This document shows, piece by piece, positions 1 to 6,952 of a stretch of DNA of 37,189 bases. Both the position numbers and the translations under genes were made by a program. This stretch comes from an uncultured Bacilli bacterium. Its GTDB lineage: Bacteria > Bacillota_I > Bacilli_A > RF39 > UBA660. The stretch is from positions 1 through 37,189 of the forward strand of contig CANQKK010000001.1 in NCBI GenBank assembly GCA_947624475.1, read 5' to 3'. The notes below the pieces were generated by a model. The model searched no databases, was not told the DNA's origin, and was given only the letters and a program-made list of their open reading frames with translations. The first letter of the stretch is position 1. Each line of letters starts with the position of its first letter.

Positions 1-77
1 TTACGAGAAGAAGCAACTGCCGCTTCACAGCCAGCATGACCTCCTCCAACAACTATTATTTCGTATTTATTCTTCAC
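1..77 (-). CDS. mnmG: MnmG (GidA) tRNA U34 modification enzyme, N-terminal start only
   Basis: Only the first 25 codons lie in the window. Reading the minus strand from a GTG at 77 gives the FAD-binding Rossmann start YEIIVVGGGHAGCEAA, which is the hallmark N-terminus of MnmG. An AGAGGTGAT ribosome site precedes the GTG; the ATG two bases upstream runs straight into a stop, so GTG is the start. MnmG works with MnmE to place carboxymethylaminomethyl groups on U34 of certain tRNAs. It lies downstream of mnmE on the same strand, as in many Bacillota, but is separated from it here by a beta-lactamase-fold gene. Identity is very likely despite the short fragment. Confidence 0.93.
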   Translation of the reverse strand, partial: MKNKYEIIVVGGGHAGCEAAVASSR

Positions 78-100
78 ATTTATCACCTCTTTTCTAGTTA

Positions 101-841
101 TTATTTTTTGTTGATAATTTTATGAAGTTCTAATATTTTTTTAGCACTTTCGTTTATGAATTTTTCTTTATATGGCACTTTATTTATCTGTGTTAATATT
201 ATCATGTAATAACTATTGGTATATTCAATATATCCTGCTTCATGATAAGCAACATACCAAGAACCATATTTTCTGATAAATGGTTTTTCTTCAATAGTTT
301 TATTTTCAACTAATTTAACACTAGGATTTAAAAGATATGATTTTAAGATAGGACCGAGTTCTTTTTGGTTATCAATAAAATCTTTTACTTTTTTCCAATA
401 GATAATCATATCCTCACAGTTAATAATACCAAAGCAGTCTTTACCCTCCATAGTATGCGTAGCACCAAGTGATTTGCCATATTTTTCAAGATATTCTTTG
501 CCTACTAAGTCAACTAATTTTAAATATGCAGTGTTGTCGCTTTCAATAATAGTTAATTTTATTAATTCTAATATTGTATATTTTGTATCTTCTTTTTGAT
601 ATTTTATAATCCCTGTATCTTGTTTTAAATCTGCCATAGTAATAAGTATTTCACTATTTAAATCGATTTCTTTTCGCACAGTTTTTTCGAGGAGAAGGAC
701 ATATACTAATATTTTTATACTACTGGCAGCATAAAAGCAGATATTTTCGTTAAAAGAAACTACGGTTCCAGTATTTACATCTTCATAATAGAAAGCAACT
801 TTATTTCCTTTCATACACTCTTTTAAATATATACTATTCAA
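101..841 (-). CDS. Class A beta-lactamase-fold serine hydrolase (cytosolic-looking)
   Basis: The 246-residue protein carries the serine-hydrolase triad of motifs of the class A beta-lactamase/PBP-like fold: SxxK at residues 40-43 (SSIK), SDN at 101-103, and KYG at 191-193 in the place of KTG. K-[TY]-G variants are common in the BLA2-like branch that is not a true drug-resistance enzyme. I see no signal peptide or membrane helix, so location is unclear. The listed start is a TTG with a poor ribosome site; an ATG at 814 is an alternative. In the same frame an ATG at 910, with AGTAGGG upstream, is followed after nine codons by a TAA at 881-883 and then by a helical stretch (KIIDSGIKKKISEL) that looks like the normal family N-terminus. 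The gene may therefore have an early nonsense codon. It sits between mnmE and mnmG, an unusual insertion. Substrate is unknown; true beta-lactamase activity is not implied. Confidence 0.75.
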   Translation of the reverse strand: MNSIYLKECMKGNKVAFYYEDVNTGTVVSFNENICFYAASSIKILVYVLLLEKTVRKEIDLNSEILITMADLKQDTGIIKYQKEDTKYTILELIKLTIIESDNTAYLKLVDLVGKEYLEKYGKSLGATHTMEGKDCFGIINCEDMIIYWKKVKDFIDNQKELGPILKSYLLNPSVKLVENKTIEEKPFIRKYGSWYVAYHEAGYIEYTNSYYMIILTQINKVPYKEKFINESAKKILELHKIINKK

Positions 842-917
842 CTCAGATATTTTTTTCTTTATTCCACTATCAATTATTTTTTAATAGTTTGAACTCATTT
901 TTAAATCCATAATTACC

Positions 918-2264
918 CTACTTTCCTAAACAGAATCTCGAGAAAAGTTCATCTAGTAGTTCGTCTGTGTAGACTTCACCTATTATTTGTCCTAAATTAT
1001 CCCAAGCATCGCGAAGACTTAGTTCGACAATATCGATGGGACTATTTATTTTTATTTCTTCTTCAGATTCTTTGATACTATTTAACGCTTTATGTAATAG
1101 TGAGATACTTCTAGCGTTAGATAAATATGTTAAATCACTATTTTTTATTTCTCCTAAATTAAATAATTTCTTAATTCTATCTTTTATTTTATCTATGCCT
1201 ATATTTTCTTTGACTGATATTTCTATGTAGTCATCTAACATATTCTTATCTAGTTTATTTTCTAAATCGACTTTATTTACGACGACTATTTTTTTCTTAT
1301 CTTTAATATTTTCTAAAATTTCTTTTTCTTCATTCGATAATTTTTCATTATTATTTAAAATAAAAATTATTAAGTCAGAAGCATCTATAGTACTGAGACT
1401 TTTTTCTACACCAATTTTTTCAACAATATCATTGGTCTTTCTTATACCGGCAGTATCTTGGATATTTAACATAATTCCACCTATAATAATAGTTCCTTCA
1501 ACAATGTCTCTTGTAGTTCCAGGAATGCTTGTAACTATTGCTTTTTCTTCTTCAAGCAGTGAATTTAAGAGACTACTTTTGCCGACATTTGGTCTCCCGA
1601 TAATCGATACTTTTATTCCCTCTTTGACAACTTTACTGTCCTCAGACTTTTTGATTATTTCTTCTAAATCTCGTTTAAATATCTTTATTTGAGGAAGAAT
1701 TTTTTTGTTTGTTAAAACTTCAATATCCTCATACTCTGGATAATCAATATTTACTTCAATATTACTTATGATTTCTACTAATTGGGAACGTAATTTTTTG
1801 ATAAGATTAGATGTCTCTCCAGTTAGAGTATTTATGGATATTTTTCGAGCAGTCTCAGTTTTGGAAGAAATTAAATCCATTGTTGCTTCGGCTTCGAGAA
1901 GATCAATACGGCCATTTAAAAAAGCTCTTTTGGTAAATTCTCCAGGTTCAGCAAGTCTTGCTCCATTATCTAAAAGAAGCTCCAATACTTTGTTAGTAGT
2001 AGCAATTCCCCCATGGCAATTTATTTCTATTACGTCCTCTCTCGTAAATGTTTTAGGAGCTCTCATAATGCTTACTAAAACTTCATCAATTTTTTCGTTG
2101 CCGTTTTTTATGTAGCCATAGTGAATAGTGTGAGATTTTGCATCACTTAAATTTTTAGAGAAAATTTTGTTTGTAATTTCTATGGCATCTTCGCCACTTA
2201 GTCTAACTATTGATATTGCTCCGATACCAGTAGTTGTTGATATTGCTACGATTGTATCTTCCAT
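918..2264 (-). CDS. mnmE: MnmE (TrmE) tRNA modification GTPase
   Basis: A 448-residue G protein that, with MnmG, makes the cmnm5 modification on tRNA wobble uridine using a folate-bound one-carbon unit. The N-terminal tetrahydrofolate-binding domain begins MEDTIVAISTTTGIGAISIVR. A P-loop GRPNVGKS lies at residues 223-230, followed by a DTAGI switch motif, and the protein ends in the invariant FCxGK (FCLGK), whose Cys is functionally important in the family. The start is the ATG at 2264, directly after GAAGGAG; an in-frame ATG 33 bases upstream has no ribosome site. It is the fifth gene of the rpmH-to-mnmG cluster, 55 bases after jag. Length is normal for the family. Confidence 0.97.
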   Translation of the reverse strand: MEDTIVAISTTTGIGAISIVRLSGEDAIEITNKIFSKNLSDAKSHTIHYGYIKNGNEKIDEVLVSIMRAPKTFTREDVIEINCHGGIATTNKVLELLLDNGARLAEPGEFTKRAFLNGRIDLLEAEATMDLISSKTETARKISINTLTGETSNLIKKLRSQLVEIISNIEVNIDYPEYEDIEVLTNKKILPQIKIFKRDLEEIIKKSEDSKVVKEGIKVSIIGRPNVGKSSLLNSLLEEEKAIVTSIPGTTRDIVEGTIIIGGIMLNIQDTAGIRKTNDIVEKIGVEKSLSTIDASDLIIFILNNNEKLSNEEKEILENIKDKKKIVVVNKVDLENKLDKNMLDDYIEISVKENIGIDKIKDRIKKLFNLGEIKNSDLTYLSNARSISLLHKALNSIKESEEEIKINSPIDIVELSLRDAWDNLGQIIGEVYTDELLDELFSRFCLGK

Positions 2265-2319
2265 AAATACTCCTTCTTTCCGGTTATATTTTATCATAAG
2301 ATGTTAAAAAAAGAAAGAA

Positions 2320-2931
2320 TTACTTTTCTTCCTTTAATTTGATTACTACTTTTCTATTTGGCTCTTCACCTATCGACTCGGTATAAACATATTTATCTTT
2401 CGATAGAGCCTCGTGAACTAATCTTCTTTCATAAGAGTTCATACTATCCATCGTTACTTCAGTTTTAGTCTTATAGGCTTCTCTTGCCAATTTCTTGGCT
2501 AAAAATTCAATACTCTTAGCTCTCTTCTCCTTATAATTTCCAACATCTAAAGTTATAGATAGAGAATTATTTAATTTAGAATTGACAATTTGTCTTACTA
2601 AATATTGAAGAGCAGTAACATTTTTACCATTTTTTCCAATGAGAATAGAATTGTTATCAGAAAATATTGTTACCGAAATACTATTTTCTCTTCTTCTTAC
2701 TTCGAGATTAACTTCCGAACTCATAGATTTAGCAATATTACTTACTAATTCTTTGACAAAAGTTATTATTTCATTTATATTTAATACTTCTATTTTTACT
2801 GATTTTTTTAATAATCCTGACTTTTCTTCGACATTATTTATTATTAAATCTTCTTCACTTAACTTTAATTCCTGAAGAGCAAGTTTAATTGCTTCTTCCT
2901 TGGTCTTACCTTCGTAATAATACTTATTCAT
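2320..2931 (-). CDS. jag: Jag / KhpB (EloR) RNA-binding protein
   Basis: A 203-residue protein with the full three-part Jag architecture: an N-terminal Jag-N domain (about 1-50), a KH domain with GKNG at 99-102, and a C-terminal R3H domain with R169-x3-H173 (RRLVH). In Bacillota this protein partners KhpA and influences cell elongation and division through RNA binding; that role is known for the family, not shown here. Its ATG touches the yidC stop codon (TAAATG) and the yidC 3' end supplies the AGAAGG ribosome site, so the two genes are likely translationally coupled. The YidC-Jag pairing is conserved near origins in Gram-positive bacteria. Confidence 0.95.
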   Translation of the reverse strand: MNKYYYEGKTKEEAIKLALQELKLSEEDLIINNVEEKSGLLKKSVKIEVLNINEIITFVKELVSNIAKSMSSEVNLEVRRRENSISVTIFSDNNSILIGKNGKNVTALQYLVRQIVNSKLNNSLSITLDVGNYKEKRAKSIEFLAKKLAREAYKTKTEVTMDSMNSYERRLVHEALSKDKYVYTESIGEEPNRKVVIKLKEEK

Positions 2932-3879
2932 TTACTTCTTTGCCTTCTTTCTTTCAACCATTAGATTTTGGATAACTGTGAATACCGAAGATGTAATCCA
3001 GTATAATCCTAATGCTACTGGCAAGCTAAACGATGCAATTACTACCATTGCAAGCATGAAATAAATAGTTCCTTTCATTCCTGCTGCCATCGTTGTTTGA
3101 TCTTTTAATGTCTTTCTAAATGATAGATACGATGAGCCTAACACTAATATAAAGAATACTACATATACATACCATAAATTAGAAGATATGCCACGAGATA
3201 TTGTCATTCCCATATCTAATAATAAAAACTTATTTTCAAAGATAACTGGCGTCCTATTAATTGCTTCCAAGTAAGCAAATAGTAATGGTATTTGAATAAA
3301 CGATAGAAGACAACTAGAAATAGGATTAATCTTATGTTTCTGATAGAGAGCCATCATTTCAGCTGCTTTCTTTTTTTGATCTTCTTCACTATTTTTATTT
3401 TGATACTTCTTTTCAAGTTTTTGCATAGCAGGTTGAATTTCTTTCATTTTTTCAGACTGCATTGCAGTTTTTTTGGTAAATGGAAACATAATAAACCTTA
3501 TTATTAAACATGATAATATAATTGCTAGTCCATTTGCTATTCCTGTACTAAGATGTATTTTTCTTAAAAGGACTCCTATTTTGATAATTATCCATGCTAA
3601 TGGTTTGACAAAAATTGTCGTCCACAATCCTTCGTAGTTACTGAATGGTTTAAATTTTTCACAAGTTGGTAATTTATCAATTTTAACTCCATTTTCGGTA
3701 TAGAGTTCAATCGAATCCTTGTCAGTAGGCTTACATATTATGTTTTCTGTTAATGTCTTTCCATTTTCTGTTCGAACTACTTTTTTATCTTCACCAGTTA
3801 ATGTTTTGGTACAACCGGTCAGTACTACTAAACTTATTAGTATGAGGGCAAATCTTTTTATATTATTTTTTTGTTTCAA
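2932..3879 (-). CDS. yidC: YidC/OxaA membrane protein insertase (lipoprotein form)
   Basis: A roughly 315-residue insertase of the Gram-positive YidC/SpoIIIJ type, which inserts and folds membrane proteins with or without SecYEG. The N-terminus is a lipoprotein signal with lipobox VLTGC (Cys23). Several transmembrane helices follow, and the central stretch KEIQPAMQKLEKKY matches the cytosolic coiled loop of the family. A GTG at 3888 abuts the rnpA stop, but AGGTGAT sits ideally in front of a TTG at 3879. I prefer the TTG, which also leaves a more typical lipoprotein signal; the GTG adds three residues. The gene lies between rnpA and jag with essentially no spacing, so all are one transcript. 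Confidence 0.95.
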   Translation of the reverse strand: MKQKNNIKRFALILISLVVLTGCTKTLTGEDKKVVRTENGKTLTENIICKPTDKDSIELYTENGVKIDKLPTCEKFKPFSNYEGLWTTIFVKPLAWIIIKIGVLLRKIHLSTGIANGLAIILSCLIIRFIMFPFTKKTAMQSEKMKEIQPAMQKLEKKYQNKNSEEDQKKKAAEMMALYQKHKINPISSCLLSFIQIPLLFAYLEAINRTPVIFENKFLLLDMGMTISRGISSNLWYVYVVFFILVLGSSYLSFRKTLKDQTTMAAGMKGTIYFMLAMVVIASFSLPVALGLYWITSSVFTVIQNLMVERKKAKK

Positions 3880-3888
3880 GTTTATCAC

Positions 3889-4206
3889 CTATATATTTAT
3901 TAGTTTTAACAGTTCTTTTTCTGCCTCTTTAAACGTTAATTCTAATATTCCTTTCCTAACAATTATAACATAGTCATAACCTTTTTGTATAGTACTTTTG
4001 TTGTTATCAATGATACTTTTTACTCTTCTTTTGATTTTATTTCTTACAACTGCTTTTCCTGTTTTGGTGGGAATAGAAATTCCGTAGCGATTATCCTTGT
4101 TATTAGGGCGATAATATACGCTAAAATACTTAGTTCTCTTTGCTTGGCATTTATTTATAATTTCGCTGTATTCACGAGATGATTTTATTATTTCTATCTT
4201 TTTCAT
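3889..4206 (-). CDS. rnpA: Ribonuclease P protein component
   Basis: A basic 105-residue protein, the protein subunit that helps the RNase P RNA bind and cleave pre-tRNA 5' leaders. The signature RNR-type motif RNKIKRR is at residues 55-61. The surrounding Lys/Arg-rich helix and the IPTKTGKAVVRNKIKRR block are characteristic. It starts 38 bases after the rpmH stop and ends directly at the yidC start. Its level is probably set by a terminator-like hairpin between rpmH and rnpA (see 4218-4262), which would let L34 be made in excess. No RNase P RNA gene is visible in the window. Confidence 0.95.
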   Translation of the reverse strand: MKKIEIIKSSREYSEIINKCQAKRTKYFSVYYRPNNKDNRYGISIPTKTGKAVVRNKIKRRVKSIIDNNKSTIQKGYDYVIIVRKGILELTFKEAEKELLKLINI

Positions 4207-4217
4207 TATTTACCTTT

Positions 4218-4262
4218 AGATAAAAAGAAAAAAAGAAAACAAAATTATGCACATAATTTTTT
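4218..4262 (-). terminator. Hairpin with T-rich tail between rpmH and rnpA
   Basis: On the minus strand a stem AAAATTATG/CATAATTTT (plus-strand 4241-4260, two-base loop) overlaps the rpmH stop codon and is followed by a T-rich run. It resembles a partial intrinsic terminator or processing site that would uncouple abundant L34 mRNA from rnpA. The stem is AT-only and thus weak. Confidence 0.55.
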
Positions 4263-4367
4263 TCTTTTTTTAGCTCTTCTATTTTTTAAAACGTTCCCTT
4301 TAACTCTTGCAAAAAAACCGTGTTTTTTAGCCTTTTTTCTATTGTTAGGTTGATATGTTCTTTTCAT
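4245..4367 (-). CDS. rpmH: Ribosomal protein L34, unusually short (40 aa)
   Basis: This small gene reads MKRTYQPNNRKKAKKHGFFA and continues to a basic C-terminus ending RRAKKRKKLCA, which is unmistakably L34. The ATG at 4367 has GGAGGTG in front. At 40 residues it is shorter than the usual 44-46: the region that normally reads like RMKTKNGRNVL is compressed to RVKGNVL, so about four residues of the loop are missing. It is the first gene of the minus-strand origin cluster and lies directly behind a consensus promoter. L34 is a component of the large ribosomal subunit. Identification is firm; the short loop is what is unusual. Confidence 0.96.
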   Translation of the reverse strand: MKRTYQPNNRKKAKKHGFFARVKGNVLKNRRAKKRKKLCA

Positions 4368-4401
4368 TATATATTACACCTCCAAGTCAAATTGCTATTT
4401 T

Positions 4402-4430
4402 ATTATATAGTTTTATTTTGATTATGTCAA
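4402..4430 (-). promoter_or_regulatory. Consensus sigma-A promoter for rpmH operon
   Basis: Read on the minus strand: TTGACA (4430-4425), a 17-base spacer, TATAAT (4407-4402). Both hexamers are perfect. The predicted start lies near 4395, about 28 bases before the rpmH ATG. Confidence 0.92.
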
Positions 4431-4505
4431 GAAATTTTTGGTAATTCAATAAAAAAGCAAATATAAATAGTAAATGATCATTGTTACCACAGTATATGTA
4501 TAGAA

Positions 4506-4534
4506 TTTAGTTTATTTATAGTAAATGATAATAT
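4506..4534 (+). promoter_or_regulatory. Possible promoter for the structured leader upstream of parA
   Basis: TTTAGT, a 17-base spacer, then TAATAT, with a predicted start near 4541 just before the first hairpin. Both hexamers deviate from consensus, so this is only a candidate. The pair of near-identical sequences ATAGTAAATGAT (about 4468 and 4518) lies in this region. Confidence 0.35.
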
Positions 4535-4540
4535 GAGATA

Positions 4541-4668
4541 AAGAATCTAAATTTAGAGACCCTAGGCTCTAAATTTCTTTTTGAAGACCTTAGGCTTCAA
4601 AAACCTGGAGTGACTACAGGCACGGAAGGTAATTAAAAAAGTGAAGGAAAAAGTATTCCTTTTTTTGA
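4541..4668 (+). ncRNA. Candidate structured RNA / riboregulator in front of parA
   Basis: Three structural elements follow one another. Hairpin 1 (4549-4576) has stem AAATTTAGAG/CTCTAAATTT and loop ACCCTAGG. Hairpin 2 (4578-4603) has stem TTTTTGAAG/CTTCAAAAA and loop ACCTTAGG. A short CCTG/CAGG stem (4604-4620) comes next, then AAGGT (4626-4630), and finally a stem AAGGAA/TTCCTT with seven Ts (4644-4666) that looks like an intrinsic terminator. The two loops can pair with each other as a kissing pair (CCUAGG with CUUAGG). ACCTT of loop 2 could alternatively pair with AAGGT downstream. This compactness suggests a riboswitch-like attenuator or a small RNA. I do not recognise the class, and the structure is inferred by eye only. 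Confidence 0.5.
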
Positions 4669-4712
4669 TATTTTTTGGTACAATTGTATTTAAGGAATAC
4701 AAGGTGACAGTT

Positions 4713-5525
4713 ATGGGAAAGATTATTGCAATAGTAAACCAAAAAGGGGGAGTTGGTAAAACAACAACAAGTATTAATTTAGCTGCTTCTCTTGGTGTTT
4801 TAAATAAAAAAGTTTTACTTGTCGATTTAGACCCTCAAGGGAATGCTACGACGGGTGTCGGAATTGATAAGGGAGATATAGAAAGTAGTATTTATGAAGT
4901 TTTAACGATGAAAAGTTCTATTGAAAAGGCAATTGTAAAAACAAAGAGTAAGAATTTAAATTTACTTCCGGCATATCTTAATTTGGCAGGAGTCGATATG
5001 GAACTTATCGAGTTAGAAAGAAAATTTAAGAGTGAGGGAACTAATTTTAATAGAGTTACAAGGCTTAAAGAAGAACTTTCTAAAATTAAAAATTTGTATG
5101 ATTTTATATTGATAGATTGTCCTCCATCACTTGGAATTTTGACTACTAATGCGCTTGCTTCGGCTGATTCAGTATTGATTCCAGTACAGTGTGAATATTT
5201 TGCGTTAGAGGGAATTATGCAACTTATCAATACTATTATGCTAGCACAGAGGAAGGTTAATCCTAATTTGGATATCGAAGGTGTTTTGCTTACGATGTTT
5301 TCGAATACTAATTTAGGTGTCGAGGTAATAGAGAGTATTAAGGGATTCTTCAAAGAGAGGGTTTACGATACTATTATTCCAAGACTAGTTAGACTAGCGG
5401 AGGCTCCTTCTCATGGAAAACCTATACTCGAATATGAACCTAGAAATAAGGGAACTATTGCTTATTTAAATTTAGCAAAGGAGGTTATAGAAAGAAATGG
5501 AACAGAAGAAGAAGGCTCTAGGTAA
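4713..5525 (+). CDS. parA: ParA/Soj chromosome-partitioning ATPase
   Basis: A 270-residue ParA-family ATPase. The deviant Walker A box KGGVGKTT covers residues 11-18, and the sequence continues TTSINLAASLG and LVDLDPQGNAT, both diagnostic. Soj works with ParB and centromere-like parS sites to separate origins and in B. subtilis also regulates DnaA. The start is the ATG at 4713, preceded by AAGGTGA; an in-frame GTG 72 bases upstream would add a hydrophobic tail without a good ribosome site and is rejected. The gene overlaps parB by 29 bases. The structured element at 4541-4668 lies just upstream. No clear parS site was found. Confidence 0.96.
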   Translation: MGKIIAIVNQKGGVGKTTTSINLAASLGVLNKKVLLVDLDPQGNATTGVGIDKGDIESSIYEVLTMKSSIEKAIVKTKSKNLNLLPAYLNLAGVDMELIELERKFKSEGTNFNRVTRLKEELSKIKNLYDFILIDCPPSLGILTTNALASADSVLIPVQCEYFALEGIMQLINTIMLAQRKVNPNLDIEGVLLTMFSNTNLGVEVIESIKGFFKERVYDTIIPRLVRLAEAPSHGKPILEYEPRNKGTIAYLNLAKEVIERNGTEEEGSR

Positions 5526-6381
5526 AGGCTTAGAGGAACTTTTTTCAAGTGAAGTACTGGACTTTGATACTTTTGAAAGTAACATTATGGAGACGGCGAC
5601 CGAAGATGAAATAAGGGAGATTCCGGTAGGGGAAATTAGACCTAATCCTTATCAGCCAAGAAAGACTTTTAATGAAGAGGCACTAAATGAACTTGCCGAA
5701 TCAATTAAGAATTACGGTGTCTTTCAGCCTATCATCGTCAAAAAGGCAATTAAGGGTTACGATCTTATCGCCGGTGAGCGAAGACTAAGAGCAAGCAAGA
5801 TTGCTAATTTGCCCACTATCCCAGCGATTGTCAAAGATTTTACCGACGACCAGATGAGAGAAATATCACTACTTGAGAATATTCAAAGAGAAAATCTTAC
5901 CGCTATTGAACTTGCTTGGGCATACAAAGGTATTATCGATAATCTAGATATTAGACAAGAGGATTTGGCTCAGAAAATTGGTAAAAGTAGAAGTCACATT
6001 ACGAATACACTAGGGCTATTGAATCTTCCAGAAGACGTCCAAAAGATGATTTTAAATGGAGAAATATCGATGGGGCATGCTAGAGTTTTGAGTAAGATGG
6101 AAGATGATAAAGAAGTAGAAAATCTTGCAGATAAAATTGTTAAAGAGAGTATGAGTGTTCACGATTTAGAGGAAATTAGTAAAAGCGAAGAAATTAAAAA
6201 AAGAATTCCGATTACGAGACGCGAGAAGCCTTCGGAATCTAAATATATGGAAGTAGAAAATGAGCTTAGGGAGACGCTCGGAACAAAAGTTAAAGTTGAT
6301 AATAAAAAAATTAATATTTACTTTGATAGTATTAATGATTTGAATAGAATTTTAGAAATTATGGGAATCGAGATTAAATAG
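5497..6381 (+). CDS. parB: ParB/Spo0J chromosome-partitioning protein
   Basis: A 294-residue ParB with the N-terminal CTPase fold signatures NPYQPRK (50-56) and GERRLRA (93-99), then ENIQRENLTAIE and a helix-turn-helix region (QEDLAQKIGKSRSHITNTL) that reads parS. The N-terminus KKKALGKGLEELF is the short ParA-activating tail typical of the family. The C-terminal part (about 240-294) is the dimerization domain. AGGAGG lies 12 bases before the ATG, inside parA, indicating translational coupling. The gene ends in an AT-rich terminator that overlaps its stop codon. Confidence 0.96.
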   Translation: MEQKKKALGKGLEELFSSEVLDFDTFESNIMETATEDEIREIPVGEIRPNPYQPRKTFNEEALNELAESIKNYGVFQPIIVKKAIKGYDLIAGERRLRASKIANLPTIPAIVKDFTDDQMREISLLENIQRENLTAIELAWAYKGIIDNLDIRQEDLAQKIGKSRSHITNTLGLLNLPEDVQKMILNGEISMGHARVLSKMEDDKEVENLADKIVKESMSVHDLEEISKSEEIKKRIPITRREKPSESKYMEVENELRETLGTKVKVDNKKINIYFDSINDLNRILEIMGIEIK

Positions 6382-6410
6382 AAAATAATATTTCTATTTT
6401 TTTATTTTTG
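6376..6410 (+). terminator. Terminator after parAB
   Basis: Stem AAATAGAAA (6376-6384) with TTTCTATTT (6391-6399), six-base loop, followed by a T-rich run. It overlaps the parB stop. The stem has only two G-C pairs and is weak. The stretch 6411-6560 that follows is AT-rich and shows no gene. Confidence 0.65.
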
Positions 6411-6560
6411 TTTACTTATAGTTAATATTTTTAGTTTAACCTTTTATTTTTGATTGTTATTTTTTACCAGAGAAAATCAATATTTTGTGATGTTATCATT
6501 TTGATTGTTTAGCGTAACCACATCAAGAATTTTTTGTCGATTTTTGTCTTACTTAATTGT

Positions 6561-6590
6561 TTGCAAATCACTTATGCAGTATATTATAAT
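6561..6590 (+). promoter_or_regulatory. Promoter of the cold-shock gene
   Basis: TTGCAA (6561-6566), an 18-base spacer, TATAAT (6585-6590). The transcript would start near 6597 and have a short leader of about 30 bases, unlike the long cold-sensor leaders of E. coli cspA. Confidence 0.75.
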
Positions 6591-6627
6591 ATTCTTGTAG
6601 GGAAGAACAGAAAGGGAAGGTGTTATT

Positions 6628-6840
6628 GTGCAAGGAAAAGTCAAGTGGTTCAACAACGAAAAAGGCTACGGTTTTATAGACTATCCAGAAGGCGAAGATA
6701 TATTCGTTCATTATTCTGCAATTAAGCAAGATGGATATAAGACTTTATCCGAAGGTCAACTTGTCGAATTTGATCTAATAGAAACTGCTAAAGGACTTCA
6801 AGCAATTAATGTGCTTGCAGTTACTAATGTGAAAGCATAA
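6628..6840 (+). CDS. csp: Cold-shock domain protein (Csp)
   Basis: A 70-residue single cold-shock domain that binds single-stranded RNA/DNA and acts as an RNA chaperone. Both nucleic-acid motifs are visible: RNP1-like KGYGFI (around residues 12-17) inside KWFNNEKGYGFID, and RNP2-like DIFVHYSAI. The start is a GTG (VQGKVKWF...) with GGGAAGGTG upstream. It is a stand-alone gene with its own promoter and terminator. The motif KWFNNEKGYGF, instead of the more usual KWFNAEKGFGF, is a mild variation. Function is confidently inferred from the domain; whether it is cold-induced cannot be told. Confidence 0.95.
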   Translation: MQGKVKWFNNEKGYGFIDYPEGEDIFVHYSAIKQDGYKTLSEGQLVEFDLIETAKGLQAINVLAVTNVKA

Positions 6841-6845
6841 AATTG

Positions 6846-6886
6846 AAATAAGGCAATAATTATTTTTGTTGTCTTATTTTTTTGTT
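6846..6886 (+). terminator. Terminator after csp
   Basis: An 11-pair stem AAATAAGGCAA (6846-6856) with TTGTCTTATTT (6869-6879), containing one G-U pair, followed by T-rich sequence. Confidence 0.8.
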
Positions 6887-6952
6887 TAACATTGCAATAG
6901 ATATTTAGGTTATTTGGAATATTGGTGTGTTTTTTATGATGAGGTGGTAGTT

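Noticed and set aside
1036..2115. Plus-strand open frames inside mnmE
   Set aside because: They overlap a complete conserved gene on the other strand and have no ribosome site or family resemblance.
4440..4540. DnaA boxes / replication origin
   Set aside because: No TTATCCACA-like match; the closest (TTACCACA) has several mismatches and there is no cluster.
4641..4712. In-frame GTG start for ParA adding a hydrophobic N-terminal tail
   Set aside because: No usable ribosome site, it lies inside the terminator-like stem, and the ATG at 4713 has AAGGTGA upstream and gives the standard ParA N-terminus.
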